From: Dasyornis broadbenti
Lineage: Eukaryota > Chordata > Aves > Passeriformes > Dasyornithidae
Reading direction: 5' to 3'
NCBI GenBank assembly: GCA_013397935.1
Contig: VZRN01000234.1
Coordinates: forward strand, 1 to 64,000
Length of the DNA stretch: 64,000 nt
Part shown: in pieces, positions 20,584-33,240 of the stretch
How the letters are laid out: every line of letters begins with the position of its first letter
Numbering within the stretch: the first letter of the stretch is position 1
Translations under genes and position numbers: made by a program
Notes under the pieces: generated by a model
Told to the model about the DNA's origin: nothing
The model's database searches: none
Seen by the model: the letters and a program-made list of their open reading frames with translations, nothing else

Positions 20584-22084
20584 CATGAGGTTTGGTGGAA
20601 ACCAGACTTGTGTCGCCCTGCTTGGAGCTGGGGAAAGGGAAACCACTGCTTTCTTTGGGTTCTTTTTCCCCCTTAAAAACAATCAAGACACTGAGCCTGA
20701 AGTGAGAGCAAAACAACTCTGCTGCTTTTAGGTTTCTGAAGGGGAGAACGACTTTTCAATGAACCAAAGCAGAATTTTTCCCTATACATTCATTATATTT
20801 AAATCATTCCAGCCTTCCTGTCACTCCAAAATGAAGGATGCTCTCAGTGTGGACAGTGGACACAAAGAACATGAGCTGGAAAGGTTGTGTGTCCAACCAG
20901 GCCCAACTTGCCCCTCTAAAGCAAGAGGTGAGAACAGTGGTCACAACAGCACAGCCCTTCCAGAATTCATAGTTCCAGTATTCCTTAAACTGATGGATGC
21001 TGGAGATCTGTGATGTGACATCTCGCTCTCGGTGAGCCACACCACCAGCAGTAGATGTAACTGCGAGAAGCGACAAATACTTATAAAGTTTGAGTTACTC
21101 TTCAATTTTTACCTCCATAGAAGCTTTTACAGTGTGAATAAAGAGTTACGATTTCTAGGGCCTGATCACCGTTGATTAGCTTGCACCATACTAGTTTTTT
21201 CATCGTTTTTGTGTGTTGAGTGCATACACCTGTGAAAACTTAAGCCCACTAATGATGTATGATGCAAGTCAAAATAGTAATTACATCTATACATTGCATG
21301 TATTTGCTAGATGATGGTAAGGCAAAGGGGTAGAACAGAGTGAGAGCAGCAGACCCCGACCTCAAATGAGCCATTGCAGACAGGGCAGTAAACGAGCTGA
21401 GTATGATGACCGCTGGTACAGACCATGGCTTAACAACTGGCAGAGTGATACATGAACCTGCTGGAAACGCATATCACAATATCATCATGGAGGTCCCACT
21501 CTTGCATCAGAACTTCCTCATTGCCAAACATATGCTATGTTTTATTACTAGCTCTGGAAACATCAACATAGCAGATGAAAACATGCTACAAATAAAGTAG
21601 GTGTAGCTTGGAGTTTCTGTCTTTCCCCCTGAACTAAATGGTTACTGCTAATTTTGTTTATTTGGTTTTGGTGTGTGGTGAAGGCATTAAACCCAATTTC
21701 TGAATTGCTTCCCTCAAGAAGAGGAAAAGTATTGACTGTCAAATCTGGGGTTTTGATTCTGCAGAACTGAGATTTCCAGTAATGACTGTCCTTTCCTCCT
21801 CTCCACAACTACAAATGAGCTGATTGAGACGAGTTCTAATTTAAGTCAGGGTCTGGAGTACTCCTTCTTACTGACTTAGGAATGAACTTGGCTTAAAAGT
21901 TCTTACAAGGGTGTGTTTCCTCCTCACTTCAGGTCTCTGCTCTAAGAATCCGTGTTAGTCACTTCATTTCTGATAGCGAAGAGAGAACAACAGTAGTATC
22001 AAAGGGTGGTTTAATACTCTAGTCACCACCCCCGGAAGAGTTCAAAAACTGAGCAGATGTGGCACTTTGTAATGTGCTTTAGTG
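20584..22084. other. Intergenic DNA
   Basis: Unique sequence with no gene, RNA or repeat recognised. Confidence 0.45.
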
Positions 22085-22165
22085 GGCATGGTGGTATTTG
22101 GTTGGACTTGAGCATCTTGGGAGTCTTTTCCAACCTTACTGATTGTGTGATTCCTGCTTTTAGCA
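22085..22165 (+). repeat. CR1 LINE tail fragment
   Basis: A short sense tail with TTGGTTGGACTTGAGCATC, then GTCTTTTCCAACC and the terminal GATTGTGTGATTCC. Confidence 0.8.
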
Positions 22166-23609
22166 AGGGTTGGACCTCCAGAGGTCCTTCCCAATCTCAT
22201 TTTCTCCATAGTTCGATTATATTCTTGCTGTTCTTGCAAAAGTGTTTTCCCACAAAATGTTTTTTCAGATTTTGATATCTAGTTGGTCCCTGAGGTTTGG
22301 CACAGTGAGGAAACACAAGACTGTAATACACTGCCACTATTATATCAAGGAGCTGAAGAGAGAGGAAATTTATTTGCCAAAAATCAGTTGTCAAACTAAG
22401 TAAAGGAGAAACAGAATCACACTTAGAATATTTTTTGTAGCATCCTGGATTGTTGTGGATGTACTGGTAACTATCTGGAGCACTTCTTAGAGTTTGGGTG
22501 TAGTTTTTTGAAGATAGGAAAAGTTGAAACGGGCATCGACTTGGAAAACTGAACTCCTAATCTTCAAACTAAAGTAAAAGCCTTTAGCTGTTATTGAGGG
22601 AGTTTCTTGGCTTAGAGGACCACTCTCAACTTCCAGATAATAACTGTCCATCTGTGGTATTGAAAAATAATGTCCTGTGTTTTGTATGCTTTGTGAGAGG
22701 GAAGTTGTTCTGTATCAGTGTTTTTTGAGAAACAACCACAAGATGATGCCAATAAACGCCAGTGTTGTGCTGAAAAAAGGGCTCTAAGGGGAAAGATTTG
22801 ATTGGAATAGTGCATTAAGAAGGGTTGTAGCCTCCTAGCTTATATCTGCGTTTTTGTTGAGCGTTTGAAGAAGGCAATTTGAGTGTCTTGTTTGATGTGG
22901 GTTATGAGGTGCATAAGATGGGCTTGCTTTTCTTGGAAGTTCGTTGTGCTGATGTTTACTTCAGTCATTCAGAAATATCTGAAATGAGTCTGAAACGAAC
23001 CTAAAACCAGATTAAAATATCCAAGTAACATAATAGATAAAACCTGGGAAACATGAGTGCAAAACAAGACGTCTCTTTTTAGGGCAAGGAAGGCTGGTGT
23101 CTGAGAGGAAGAGGAGGGAGAATGCAGCTGAAATACCACAGATGGGACCTGTATCTATGAAATGTATCCTTGAACCGACCTAATCTACTTCAGAGTCAGT
23201 CTACAGCATGACTGCATTCCTCTGTGATAAGTCTCTGGACACAGTCAAAGTACTCTCTCTGGGCATTTGGCTTTTCCCCCTCTTCATTGGAGGGTGAATG
23301 TTGTCAGATCATTCAGAGATACGTTTGGCCAAGGTCTATAACATCTTCTGCACTTCTCTCAAGAATGCTGGAAGGGAACTGTACGAATCATTTTGACTGG
23401 AGTGAGGACTCAGTCTTACAAATGGAGCACGAGACTCCTTTTACACAGACAGGATTTTTCCTATGTGGTTACTGTGGCAGCTTCAGTCTTTCACGAGAGC
23501 TTCATTGCTGGTGTTGCCCTGTAATGTTAGCAAAGCCAAACTGACACATCTTCAGTTGTTTTCCAGCAGTTCCCAAAGCAGGTCTTTTCCTGCCAGTAGT
23601 GATGTCTCA
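22166..23609. other. Intergenic DNA 5' of the first olfactory receptor relic
   Basis: AT-rich unique DNA. No gene or repeat recognised. Confidence 0.45.
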
Positions 23610-24540
23610 ATGAGCTGCACAACTGCAGTGGAATTTGTCCTCTTAGGACTGGCTAACAGCTGCCATTTGGAGATCACCCTCCTTCTTTTTCTTGCCATTG
23701 CCTATTTCTTGATCCTGCTTGGAAACATTTCTGTCATCAGCATCACTCTTGTGAATAATTTCCTTCAGACCCTGATGTACTACTTCCTCAGGAATTTTGC
23801 ACTTTTGGAAATTACTTTCACCTCCACATTCATTCCCAGCACCCTGTACAGACTTCTGACAGAGAAGAAGACAATTTCCCTACCTGGTTGTTTCCTTCAG
23901 ATGCTCTTTTCTATTACTTGGGTACCTGCACGCTTTTCCATATGGCAGTGATGTCCTTGGATCACTGTGTTGCTGTTTGCCACCCTGTGCATTACGCAGC
24001 TGTTGCGAACAACAGGTTTTGCCTGCAGCTGATCCTGAGTTGCTGGGCAGTGAGTTTTCTCTTGGTATTTCCTCCCACCATTATGACTGTCCAGTTGCCA
24101 TTCTGTGGTTCCAATGTCATGAACCACTTCTACTGTGATATTCCCCTGTTGTTGCAGCTGTCCTGCCCAGACACAGGGTTCATTGAAGAACTCATGTTTA
24201 TCACACTAATCATCATCCTGCCTGGAACCTTAATAGTAACTGCTGTTTCTTACAGCTGCATGATTATCACCATCTTGCATTTACCATCTTCTGCAGGTAG
24301 AAAGAAGGTGGTTTCCACTTGCTCAGCTCACCTCATAGTGGTGATGGTGTTTTACAGCACATGTATTTACAGGTACATCTGCCCAGCACAGTGAGGTGGG
24401 CAGGACTCTGACAAAGTTCTTTCTTCTCTGTACTGACTCAGATGCCTAACCCATACATCTACTCACTCAGGAAGAGGCAAGTCAAGCAAGCTTTAAAGGA
24501 GAGCATTCTGAAATTTTCTGGCTTCCTGAGGCACTTGTGA
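23610..24540 (+). pseudogene. Olfactory receptor pseudogene, OR6-like
   Basis: Class II olfactory receptors are 7-helix odorant GPCRs encoded by one exon of about 310 codons. Translation from the ATG at 23610 gives helices 1-3 (VEFVLLGL, LLGNISVISI, YYFLRNFALLEI). The frame then shifts by one base in a T run at 23907-23910 and continues as LGTCTLFHMAVMSLDHCVAVCHP through helices 4-6 (NHFYCDIPLLLQLSC, KKVVSTCSAHL). It is lost again near 24390, with further breaks before the helix 7 end PNPYIYSLR and a stop at 24540. The DRY motif is DHC. At least two frameshifts and the damaged DRY make it non-functional. Family choice rests on the FALLEI and helix 5 residues. Confidence 0.85.
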
Positions 24541-25370
24541 ACGTGGAATAGCCCATCCAATTAAACGAGTTATTTCCTGTGGAGGACTGTGAGCCCTCGA
24601 GTTGGGAGTTGTTTGCTCTCCCCTGGAGAAGTCAGAGATAAGGAACTCTCTTAAGGTCATGGTGAGACCCTTGAGTCATCCCAACAGACCTTGTTTCTCC
24701 CATGCTAATAGCCCGTTCCCTGTTGGCTAATCGCTTTGTCCCCGAGTTTGCCGTGGGTGATTTCTGAATCACGAGAGCTGGAATCACTTGTAGCTGAGAA
24801 ATCGCTCCACTTGCTGGAATCACTGTCGCTCAAGGAGGCCTTTGCCAATACCCCTAGAGAGGCTGTTCCCTGCGGGATGCTCTCTCTAGGAAGGTCGCAG
24901 CACCCCGGCGCAGACCAGCACCAGACCCCTGCCCCACGACAGTTTCCCAGATGCAATATCTGACTTGTGAGTTAAAGGTGCTGATTTCAAATGGTTTATG
25001 CTTTCTAGACATTATGTAACCCCTCCTGTTAGCAATGAAAATATGCCAGCCCAGAAATGATTTTCTAGTCTTCTGTTACCTAGCTTCAGCTTTGCCGCAG
25101 TATTTTCCCCCCTTGCTGGGTTGTGCTAGCTTTAGTGAACAACCAAATTCCCACTCACACCTTCCACCCCACAGTGGGAAAGCGCAGAGGCAGAAAAGAG
25201 GAAAAACAGAACCAAAAACTCGCACAGATTGAGTTAAACACAGAGATATGGTTTGCCAGTTTCTACCAGGAGTGAAACATACTGGATTTGGGGAAACTTA
25301 ATGTCATTTATTGCTAACTAAAATAGTTTTGATTGTGAGAAACAAAATTAAATACTAAACACTTCTAGTT
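24541..25370. other. Intergenic DNA, possible retroviral remnant
   Basis: 24580-24960 has, on the - strand, an open frame rich in Ser and Asp that could be a decayed retroviral piece, but no motif settles it. The rest is unique. Confidence 0.35.
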
Positions 25371-25379
25371 CCCCCGTTT

Positions 25380-26393
25380 CTGTGCTGTTTTATTCATTCA
25401 TTCCACACTACTCCACCACTGTCCCAGCAGTGCAAGGTGGCTGGGGAGGGTTATGGTCAATGCATTGTGTTTCCCCTCTGCTGCATCTTTCCTCTCACAA
25501 TTTTCCTCTGCTCCAATGTGGGTTCTCCACAGGCTATGGAGAACACATTGAGCTACCATTCTACAAAGCAAGCACAGAAATATCATTCTTATTAATATTC
25601 TCATTTTTAGAACTTCAGCTTCTACAAAGCTGTGTTTACAATCACTAACAATCGCACTATAACCATCAACGAAATTCCTTGTCCTCCCTCTAACTCAGTA
25701 TAGGATAATCCTTGATCCCAAGTACAATTCATAAAACATTTTGTTTCAGTCTTATCTGTAAAGGCATTTCCAGTTTTGGGGGCTGGCTTTGGCCATGTGT
25801 AGTGAATCCAGGAATCTCCGCCAGGAATTTTCACAGCTGTGTGGATAGTCAGGAGCACTTGGAATGGTCCTTTCCTTGCTTGAGTGGTTCTTCACTCCAA
25901 GGCTGGACATATACCCAATCTCCTGGACAGTGAGAGTGTGCTTGAACGTCCAAGGTCACTGGTGATGCTAAAACAATGAACCTATGCAAGAATGAGAGTG
26001 GGTTTTTCCCCAGAGTTTCCCATACTCCCTCAAATTGTGATTCCCTACAATTTGTCTGTCCTTGGGTATAATTACAGCCTGACCTAGTCTCCCATAGAGG
26101 ATTTCATATGGGATTATCTTCTCCTTGGAGCTGGGCTGAATTCTAATTCTCAACAATGCCAAGGGAAGAGTCTGTGGCCGCTTAAGTGGTGCTTCCTGAC
26201 AAACGTGGCCAGTGCTCTTGTAGAACCTCATGCCATTGGTCCTTTGGCCACTGACTGTTCCTGCTGACTTGGTATTAGTGCATCCAGGTGTGAGGGTCTG
26301 CACAGAGGTTATTTGTGTGTGCAAAAGTATTTCATGTAACAAGTGACTCCAGGTCCCTGGAAGATCACTTTTCCCTAAACAAATAATCGACAA
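25380..26393 (-). mobile_element. Endogenous retrovirus fragment: integrase C-terminal end and flank
   Basis: On the - strand, frames across 26200-26050 contain the phrases PLALLRIRI and PYEILYGR, which mark the integrase C-terminal part of gammaretrovirus-like pol genes. Further on (about 25690-25800) comes the TAVKIPGG...WIHY region, typical of the small C-terminal integrase domain just before pol ends. Frames are interrupted by stops and shifts, and gag, protease, reverse transcriptase and a recognisable env are absent. 25398-25604 could be the decayed start of env, without proof. It is a dead fragment. Confidence 0.7.
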
Positions 26394-26575
26394 CGGACCG
26401 CCAATCCCTAAAAGAAAAATTACAAAAATAATAATAATTATAAGAGACAGGAGAGAAAAGAGAGAGGGAAAGAAGAGAAATGTATAATTATAATAACTAA
26501 CATCGCGTTGAAATAAAAAAAATTAAAAACACTTCTTCTCATGATGTCCTTCAGTACCTGTTATATTTTCTAGTT

Positions 26576-27121
26576 TGTTCTAGCTTTAACCCCAGCTGGC
26601 AAGTAAGCACCACGCAGCCGCTTGCTCACTCCCCCAGGGTGGGATGGGAGGAGAATCGGAAAACGGTGAAACAGGGCTTGAGATAAGAATAGTTTAGTAA
26701 TTGAAATAAAGTAAAATATAATACTAATAATAACAATGATAATAATGAAATTGAGAGGGAGGAATAAAATCCAAAGAAATCAAGGGATGTACAGCAAAAT
26801 TCCTCTTCTGTCCAATGCCCAGCCCATCCCTGAGCAGTGACCAGTGCCCCCCAGCCATCCCTCCTCAGTTTATATACTGGGAAGGGCACTCTGTGGTATG
26901 GAATATACCTCTGGCCAGTTCAGGTCACCTGTCCTGGCCCTGCTCCCTCCCGGCTTCTTGAGCCTCTGCTCACTGGCAGAGCCTGGGAAACGGCAAACTT
27001 GATTTAGAGTGAGCACAAACCACCCATGTGTTATCAATATTATTCTTATACTAAATCCAAACATGGCGCTGTTCCAGTTACTAAGAAGAAAATTATCTCT
27101 ATGCCAGCCGAAACCAGGGCA
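26576..27121 (-). mobile_element. LTR of avian ERVL-like type
   Basis: On the - strand it starts TGCCCTGGTTTCGGCTGG and ends GGTTAAAGCTAGAACA, the known ends of a common avian LTR family. It has a TATATAAACTGAGG box (26868-26881) and an A/T-rich R region with CCCATCCCACCCTGGG further on. TG...CA termini are present. The 5-bp flanks (TAGTT and ATATG) do not match, so there is no clean target duplication. It lies just upstream, in element orientation, of the integrase fragment at 25380-26393. Confidence 0.8.
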
Positions 27122-27733
27122 ATATGGTATTTGTCATCTTGGGTGATGAAATGATCGCCCACTCAAGAATTCCTCTCTTTTCCTTTCTTCTTTGGATTGA
27201 AGATATCTAAATCATAGCTTGTGTCTGTTGGCCAGAATATCAACACCCTCTGACCCTGAAGGCTTCAAAAAATTTTGCCAAGTGAGGTAAGTCATGCCAT
27301 TCCTTGTTTTCCTCAATGTTTTTCTGGATATTTCAGATTTCTGTAAAGTTTGTTATCTGGAAACATTCATCAGTCTTTCCAATTCTTAGAAAATGCATAT
27401 TACCCTTCTCCACTGTTTGTAGTGATCTGGTATGTTACAATACATCATTGTCAAAACATCCGGCTGCAATTCTGTGTGATGCTTTCCAAACCCAAGGAAA
27501 TTATTTAGCTACTAAATTTGCATAAGGCAAAATGAAAAATACACAATAATCTCGATCATAAATTATTATCTGGAGAATGTTCGAGAACTGCTTAAAAAGA
27601 AAATAAACATCACAACCATGCAATGCTAACAATGTAATCTTTCTTCTGTAATCTCTCAGTGGTGGCGGATCAATGATTAAATGTAGTTCGTGATGCTTTA
27701 CAGGCTGTGATGCATTTCTTCTCCACTTGATAC
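27122..27733. other. Intergenic DNA
   Basis: AT-rich unique sequence before the second olfactory receptor relic. Nothing recognised. Confidence 0.45.
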
Positions 27734-28660
27734 ATGGCAAATGGGGAATGTAGAAGTAAAACAGTCATCACAGCATTTCTGACCCTGGAATTCGGGAATA
27801 TCCCAGAAATGCAACCTTTTCTCTTCCTCCTTTCCTTGTTGATCCCCACCATCATTGTGATTGGCAATATCCTCATTTTTGTTTTGGTGGTGGCTGATGG
27901 GCACCTCCACAAATCCATACTTTTCCCTGTGCAATTTCTCCTGCTTAGAGACCTGCTCCAGCTCCACCAACCTGCCCAGGATATTGTACAGCTTTCTGAG
28001 TGGGGACAAGAGCATTTCCATTGGCAGCTGCATCTCACAGTTTTATTTTTTTGGTTCCATTGGAGTCACTGAGGGTTTTCTCTTATCCAAGATGCCCTAT
28101 GATTGGGATTTAGCAGCATCAAACCCCTTTGGTCCAGAGCTGTCATGAACAGCAGACACTGTCTGCAGCTTGTACCTTGGTCTTTGGTGAGTGCTTCCTT
28201 TGTCATGGCCATAAGCTGCTTTCTGATTTCACAACGTTCCTTCTGTGGTCAATTTATCAATCATTTCTTTTGTGATTTCACTCCAGTGGTAAAAGTCCAT
28301 TTCAGCCTGACTGAAATGCTGGTGATCATCCTCTCCCCAGTACGCCCAGTACTCCCTTTCTTACCAACTCTTGTGTCTAACATGTCTATCTATCACCATC
28401 GCTGTCCTCCAATATCTTCAACCATTGGGATGCAAAACACTTTTTCCGCCTGCTTTTCCCACCTCACTGTTATTACACTTTTTTATGGAAGTGTCCTACC
28501 AAAAACTAGGACTCTCAGAGCACTGAATAAAGTCTTCTCAGTTTTTTACACTGCTGTGACTCCACTGCTCATCTACAGTCTGAGAAATAGAGAAGTAAAG
28601 GATGCTCTGAGTAAAGTGGTCAAGAAATGTGAATATGTCCTAAAGGTTAGGAAGCTGTAA
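27734..28660 (+). pseudogene. Olfactory receptor pseudogene, class II
   Basis: From the ATG at 27734 the frame gives an N-terminus and helix 1 (FLFLLSLLIPTIIVIGNILIF). Helices 2-3 continue in another frame as LETCSSSTNLPRILYSFLSG and FYFFGSIGVTEGFLLS. Helices 4-7 run in a third frame (INHFFCDFTPVVK, FSACFSHLTVITLFYGSV, YSLRNREVKDAL) to a TAA at 28658-28660. The MAYDRY signature reads MPYDWD. Several frameshifts make it non-functional. It resembles the OR10/OR11/OR6 groups; I cannot place it closer. Confidence 0.85.
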
Positions 28661-29204
28661 CCATTTTCTCCCCTAGGAGACAATGAAAGTAAATAAAGTA
28701 TTTGAGGAAAGCTTTAGGCCTCAGAGCCTGTGACATTTACCCTTGACTTTTTACTATCAAATTGGCCAATCTAATGGACTTGAACTGCCTGAGTGAGGAT
28801 GAGGCACTTTTCTGTGGAAAAGAGTTCTCTCTTTATGAATTGCACCAGTTGCCTGAGTGTCTAGTTCAGATTCCATCTAAGTAGTGATTCCGTGAGTCAG
28901 CTGATTGCAATCCCACTCCTCTGAACAGTGTCCCACTTCACTTTATCAGACTTGTTAAGGAGAGCTGAATCTTAGATTAATAATTTAGATTTAAGGAATA
29001 ATTTTTTTTTAGACAGCTAAAGGTAGGTCAGATGAATGAATCGAATTCAGAGGGAACAATTCAATCTCTGGTTTGGAGTAACTATACCAACAAGACTATA
29101 ATTGTCTCAGTGGATGTGAATGCTACACAGTTAATTGTATAGTTGCAAGCGTGAATATTTTTTTAAAAATTAAATTACATGCTGGTAACTCTTAACTGGT
29201 TCCG
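28661..29204. other. Intergenic DNA
   Basis: AT-rich unique sequence. No feature recognised. Confidence 0.45.
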
Positions 29205-29210
29205 TGTTAC

Positions 29211-29588
29211 TGTAGTTGGGACGGGCACAGTTCAAGCAACAAAGCACCGTTTATTGCTGAGCAAAAGCCGCTTGAGCCAAAGCCGTTTGATACACATCCC
29301 ACACAATTTTATATCCGCTCCCTAAAGCTACCGTTCCCCAGCTGATAGCCAGCTCCATTCTTACACAGGTTCATTTATCTCCTGTGTTCATTAAATTTAG
29401 ACTCTGTTCAAGGTTCTGCACCCTGTAGGTGCCAATTCGCGGTTCCAACTTCTCCCCTGATTCTTCGGCTCGCTGCGCTCTCTCAGGCTCCTTATCGGGC
29501 TTCAAAGACGCTTCAAGGATACACAACAATGAGCTCATCTTCAGGGTAGAGCTCAGCGAAACTGGCGGATCAGCCGCTCGCCCCCACA
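29211..29588 (-). mobile_element. Probable solo LTR, ERVK-like
   Basis: On the - strand the segment begins TGTGGGGGCGAGCGGC and ends CCCGTCCCAACTACA. It has AATAAACGGTGCTTTG (about 29258-29243) as a polyadenylation signal and start of a U5-like tail, a phrase I associate with avian ERVK LTRs. It has more CpG than its surroundings. Flanking duplication is not clear (GTTAC against GTTCT), so the ends are approximate. Confidence 0.5.
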
Positions 29589-29924
29589 GTTCTGCATTTT
29601 TAGACATTTCATACTCTTATTTGTTTGTAATTGTCATCTCAGCTGTTTTCCGCCAGTTATGTGAACTTCAAAACTTTTCTTTTCTAGACCAAACCCTGAT
29701 GGCAAATGTAAACATGAGTTCTACCAACATGCCTTACCCAGCATCCTCTTATGAGGTTTTATCTCACTGAGCAGAGAAGGATGTACTGAAGGTTTAATGG
29801 AACAGAGGACAGGGCCTGAGGGGCAACATTTAAACCTGTGTGTTTGAATGCAGAGCTGACCCAGATCAAGGTAGAAGGAGGGAGCTGGGAGTTAGGATGG
29901 CTTCTGGTTCCCGAACATGTCAGC

Positions 29925-30010
29925 AATGTGTGCTGCAGTCCCTGTGTGTGCTGCAGTCCCACTGTGTGCTGCAATCCCTGTGTGTGTTGCAGTTTGTGTG
30001 CTGCAGTGAC
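29925..30010. repeat. Minisatellite, about 18-bp unit, five copies
   Basis: Tandem variants of TGTGTGCTGCAGTCCC are spaced 16-20 bp apart, with small substitutions in later copies (CTGCAATCCC, TTGCAGTTTG). The last copy ends at CTGCAGTGAC. No gene covers it. Confidence 0.85.
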
Positions 30011-31294
30011 AATGTCTGGGCTGAGCACTGTCACTGAAGCCTGGAGAGCAGGGTCTGTGCCTCTGCCTGTGGTTTGGAAGAGCAGGCCTGGAGAGGTGGG
30101 TCCGTGGCGTTTCCTTTCCACCTGCCATGTGTGTGGAATGCTGACAGAAAGCATCACCTTCACACTACCTGGGCACTGCTGCTTGACTTCCATGAGGGAA
30201 GGTTGATATAGGAGAAGTTTGAGGCTTCCTGAGCTGTCTGCAATCAAGGTCTGTGAGTTTGTGCTCTAATGAGCCCTGGTGGGAACACTTTGTTGACCTC
30301 TGTTTCTGGTCTCACACCTCGCACTGGGCTCTATTAGAGCTCCAAGTAAGTTTGTTTCTGCTTCTGCCTGTCATTTCCTCAAGGCACCTTGCCAGATTTT
30401 GTCACAGCTACAAGGAACAGGGAGGTGGTACCACGGTCCTGCAGGGACTCATTAAAATGCTGACAGCCATAATAAGCTCGGTGTTTGTTCTTCTGCTGCT
30501 TCCCCTAGCACTGTAAGCATTGTGTGGTTAATTAGGGAGCTCCCAACTGTGTTTCAGTGAATACCTACAGCATAATTTCTGTTTGTCTTTTGTTCTAATT
30601 ATGTGTGACAGGGAGAATGGAAATGGAAATATTTTGAAAGGGAATTAGTCTGTTTTATCCCCTGGTGGGAATCAGGCAGAGAGAAGAAAAATATCTTTGT
30701 GATCAGGCAAGGAGAGGCCAGAGTCAAAGTTTGATTCATATGCTGGCAGTAAGACAATTCTTTTTCCAGTCTCTTATCCTGTTACTGCAGCCCCCAGCAC
30801 TGCCAAAGACTTTGTTTGCAAGGCCTTTCTCTGCTCTAATTAGCACTACCTTTACCTGCTGTACTGATTATACACAGAAACAGGAGGAATATTCATCCCC
30901 ATTGCAAAAGGTTTTTAAGGCCTTTTTTAATGACTGAAAGAAAAAATCCTAATTAACAAAAAAGTCTTATCTTTTACTCTGATTCCCCTGAACTCCAGTT
31001 TTCTCAGGACATGAACCCTGAAAAGAACTGGCTCAGTGGGGAGATGGACAAGTGGTAGAAATTTTCAGGCACAACTAGACTAAGAAATACTTAAACAATA
31101 AATTAAGAAAAATTGAATATCCACCTGGAGATCATGACAAGTGGCATCCCTCACATGTCTGTACTGGAGCCTGTTGCAATACTACAAGGGTAATAGTCTT
31201 AAATTAAAAGACATTGGATTAACTTCTTAGTTACTAGAATAAATATAAGGAAGAAGATTAGCATCTCAATTATGAGATTATATATAAGAAAGAA
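30011..31294. other. Intergenic DNA
   Basis: No gene or repeat recognised. Confidence 0.45.
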
Positions 31295-31490
31295 ATTTTT
31301 TATGATGAGGGTGTCAAAACAATGAAATTGGCTTCCCAGAGAGATGTCAGATGCCCCATCCCTGGAAACATTCGAAGTCAGGTTGCATGGGGCTCTGAGT
31401 CACTTGGTCTAGCAGGAGGTGTCCCTGCTCATTGCATAGGGATTGAATTTGATGCTCCCTTACAACCCAAGTTATACCAGGATTCTGTGA
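31295..31490 (+). repeat. CR1 LINE 3' fragment
   Basis: A sense copy with GGCTTCCCAGAGAGATGTC, GATGCCCCATCCCTGGAAAC and GGAGGTGTCCCTGCTCATTG, ending in a degraded tail (ACCAGGATTCTGTGAG). Confidence 0.82.
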
Positions 31491-31499
31491 GTGTTTCCG

Positions 31500-32063
31500 G
31501 TAGCTTGAGGGAGGTGATCCTTCCCCTCCACTCATTAGTAGTGAGGTGGCACCTGGAGTACTGTGGGCAGTTCTGAGCCCCCAGTAAAAGAGAGACACAG
31601 ATATCCTGGCGACAGTTCAGTGAAGTGGCGTGAGGATGATGAAGGGACTGGAATAGCTGTCCTACAGAGAATGGCTGATACAGCTGTGAGTTTTTACCCT
31701 GGAAAGAGCAGGCTGTGGTAGGATATGATCCATGTCTATAAATATGTGAAGGTAGGATGTAAGTGTAACATACATGTTCTTTTCACAGTGGAGTGCAGGG
31801 ACAAGACAAGAGCTAATGGGCACAGACTAAAATGTGAGAGGCTCTGTTTGAGCATCGGGAAACACATCTTTCTGCGAGGACGACCAAGCACTGGTACAGG
31901 TTGGCCAGGGAGGTTGTGGTACCTCCACGCTTGGAGATATTCCAAAAACACCTGGAACTGGTCCTGAGCAATGGCTTTAGGTGGCCATGCTTGAGCAGGG
32001 GCATTGGATCAGATGACAACTGAAGGTCCCTTCCCATCTCGAGCCTTTTGTGTGACTCTAGGG
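31500..32063 (+). repeat. CR1 LINE 3' region, second copy in tandem
   Basis: Directly follows another CR1 tail. It starts with GAGGGAGGTGATCCTTCCCC, includes GGTGGCACCTGGAGTACTGT, and ends with the CCCTTCCCATCTCGAGCC and TTTTGTGTGACTCT tail near 32060. A separate, more 5' truncation point shows it is a separate insertion. Confidence 0.82.
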
Positions 32064-32399
32064 TAGTGTCAGTGTGCAACAGAGTAGAAAACAGCTCTAG
32101 TTCATGCTCTGGTGACCAAATGCATGCGAGGTTTCCTGTCCATGACTCATAGTTCAGTGGTTTGCAGACAGTGTCTTCAGGGTGGGAAAGGCTAAGCTGG
32201 TTGCAGCACAAATATTTGGGCGATGCAACCAGAGCAGGAAAGGGAAGTGGTGTTGAGCAGGGATGTTGAGTTCAGCAGGGTGGTCTTCATGAGAACAGGC
32301 CTTCATGCTGCTCGAATACCAGACACAGCTCCGGAGGGCTTGACCACAGACTCACCTCAGACTAGGGTTAAGCCCAATCAACGAAGCCTCAAATGGTGC

Positions 32400-33240
32400 C
32401 TCATTAAAAAAAAAAAAAAAATAATAATTTGTAAAAGGGCAAAATGTGGCATGGCAGTGAGGGGTGAGGCAAAATAAAGTGCGAGAAACAATCCTGTGAA
32501 CAGCAAATCAAAGGAGAGGGGAGCATTCCAGGTGCCAGAACAGATATTCCCCTGCTGTTCTTGGGAGAGACTATGGTGGAGTAGGGATTTCCCTGCAGCC
32601 TGTGGAGAGAACCCCACGGCAAAAGATATCTACACTGCAGCCAGTGGGTGAGATCATGGCAGAGCAGGTGGAAATGCGTTGAAGGAGCTGTGACTTGTGG
32701 AGAGCCCATGCTGAAGCAGGCTTACCTATGAGAGTAACCCAATGCTAGAGAAAAACGTGAGAAGGAGGCAGTGGCAGAAACAAAATGTTATGAATTGGCC
32801 ACAACTCTCATTCCCTATCCCTCTCCATGGGGTCACATCTTCCTTTAGGGGTCATCCCCTTGCTCCTGAGTGGGGTGTGTCACTGGCTGCTGGGTGGGTA
32901 TCTGCTTCACCATAGACTTCCAATGCCTGCAGGGGACAACCTATTTCACCATGGACTTCACCACAGCCTGCAAGGGAATCCCAGTTCTGGTGTTTGGAGC
33001 ATCTTCTCTTCCTCTTTTCTCCCTGACTTGATGTCTACCGAACTGCTTCTCTCAGGTGTTCTCACTCCTATCTCCCATTGCAGTTACAATGTTTTCCACA
33101 GCTTTTCTCTCCACGCAAAGGGAGAGATCAGGCTTTGTGTCACTTTCCCACAATCCAGGCCTCCTTCGAAGACAGACACAACGATTTTTTGGCAACTTCG
33201 TTTCTGGTGAATCCCTACAGGAAAACCTGACTGCTCAGAG
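32400..33240. mobile_element. Decayed LTR-like segment related to the 1.05-kb LTR family
   Basis: 32905-33030 shares the phrases TTCACCATGG, CACAGCCTGCA and CTGGTGTTTGGAGC with the solo LTRs at 35694-36769 and 58797-59850. 32540-32700 contains similar phrases in the opposite orientation (CCCTGCAGCCTGTGG). No clean ends or target duplication were found. An A-run lies at 32406-32421. Confidence 0.4.

Noticed and set aside
26680..26760. AAT-rich run taken at first for a microsatellite
   Set aside because: It is the A/T-rich part of the LTR at 26576-27121, as in other copies of that family.
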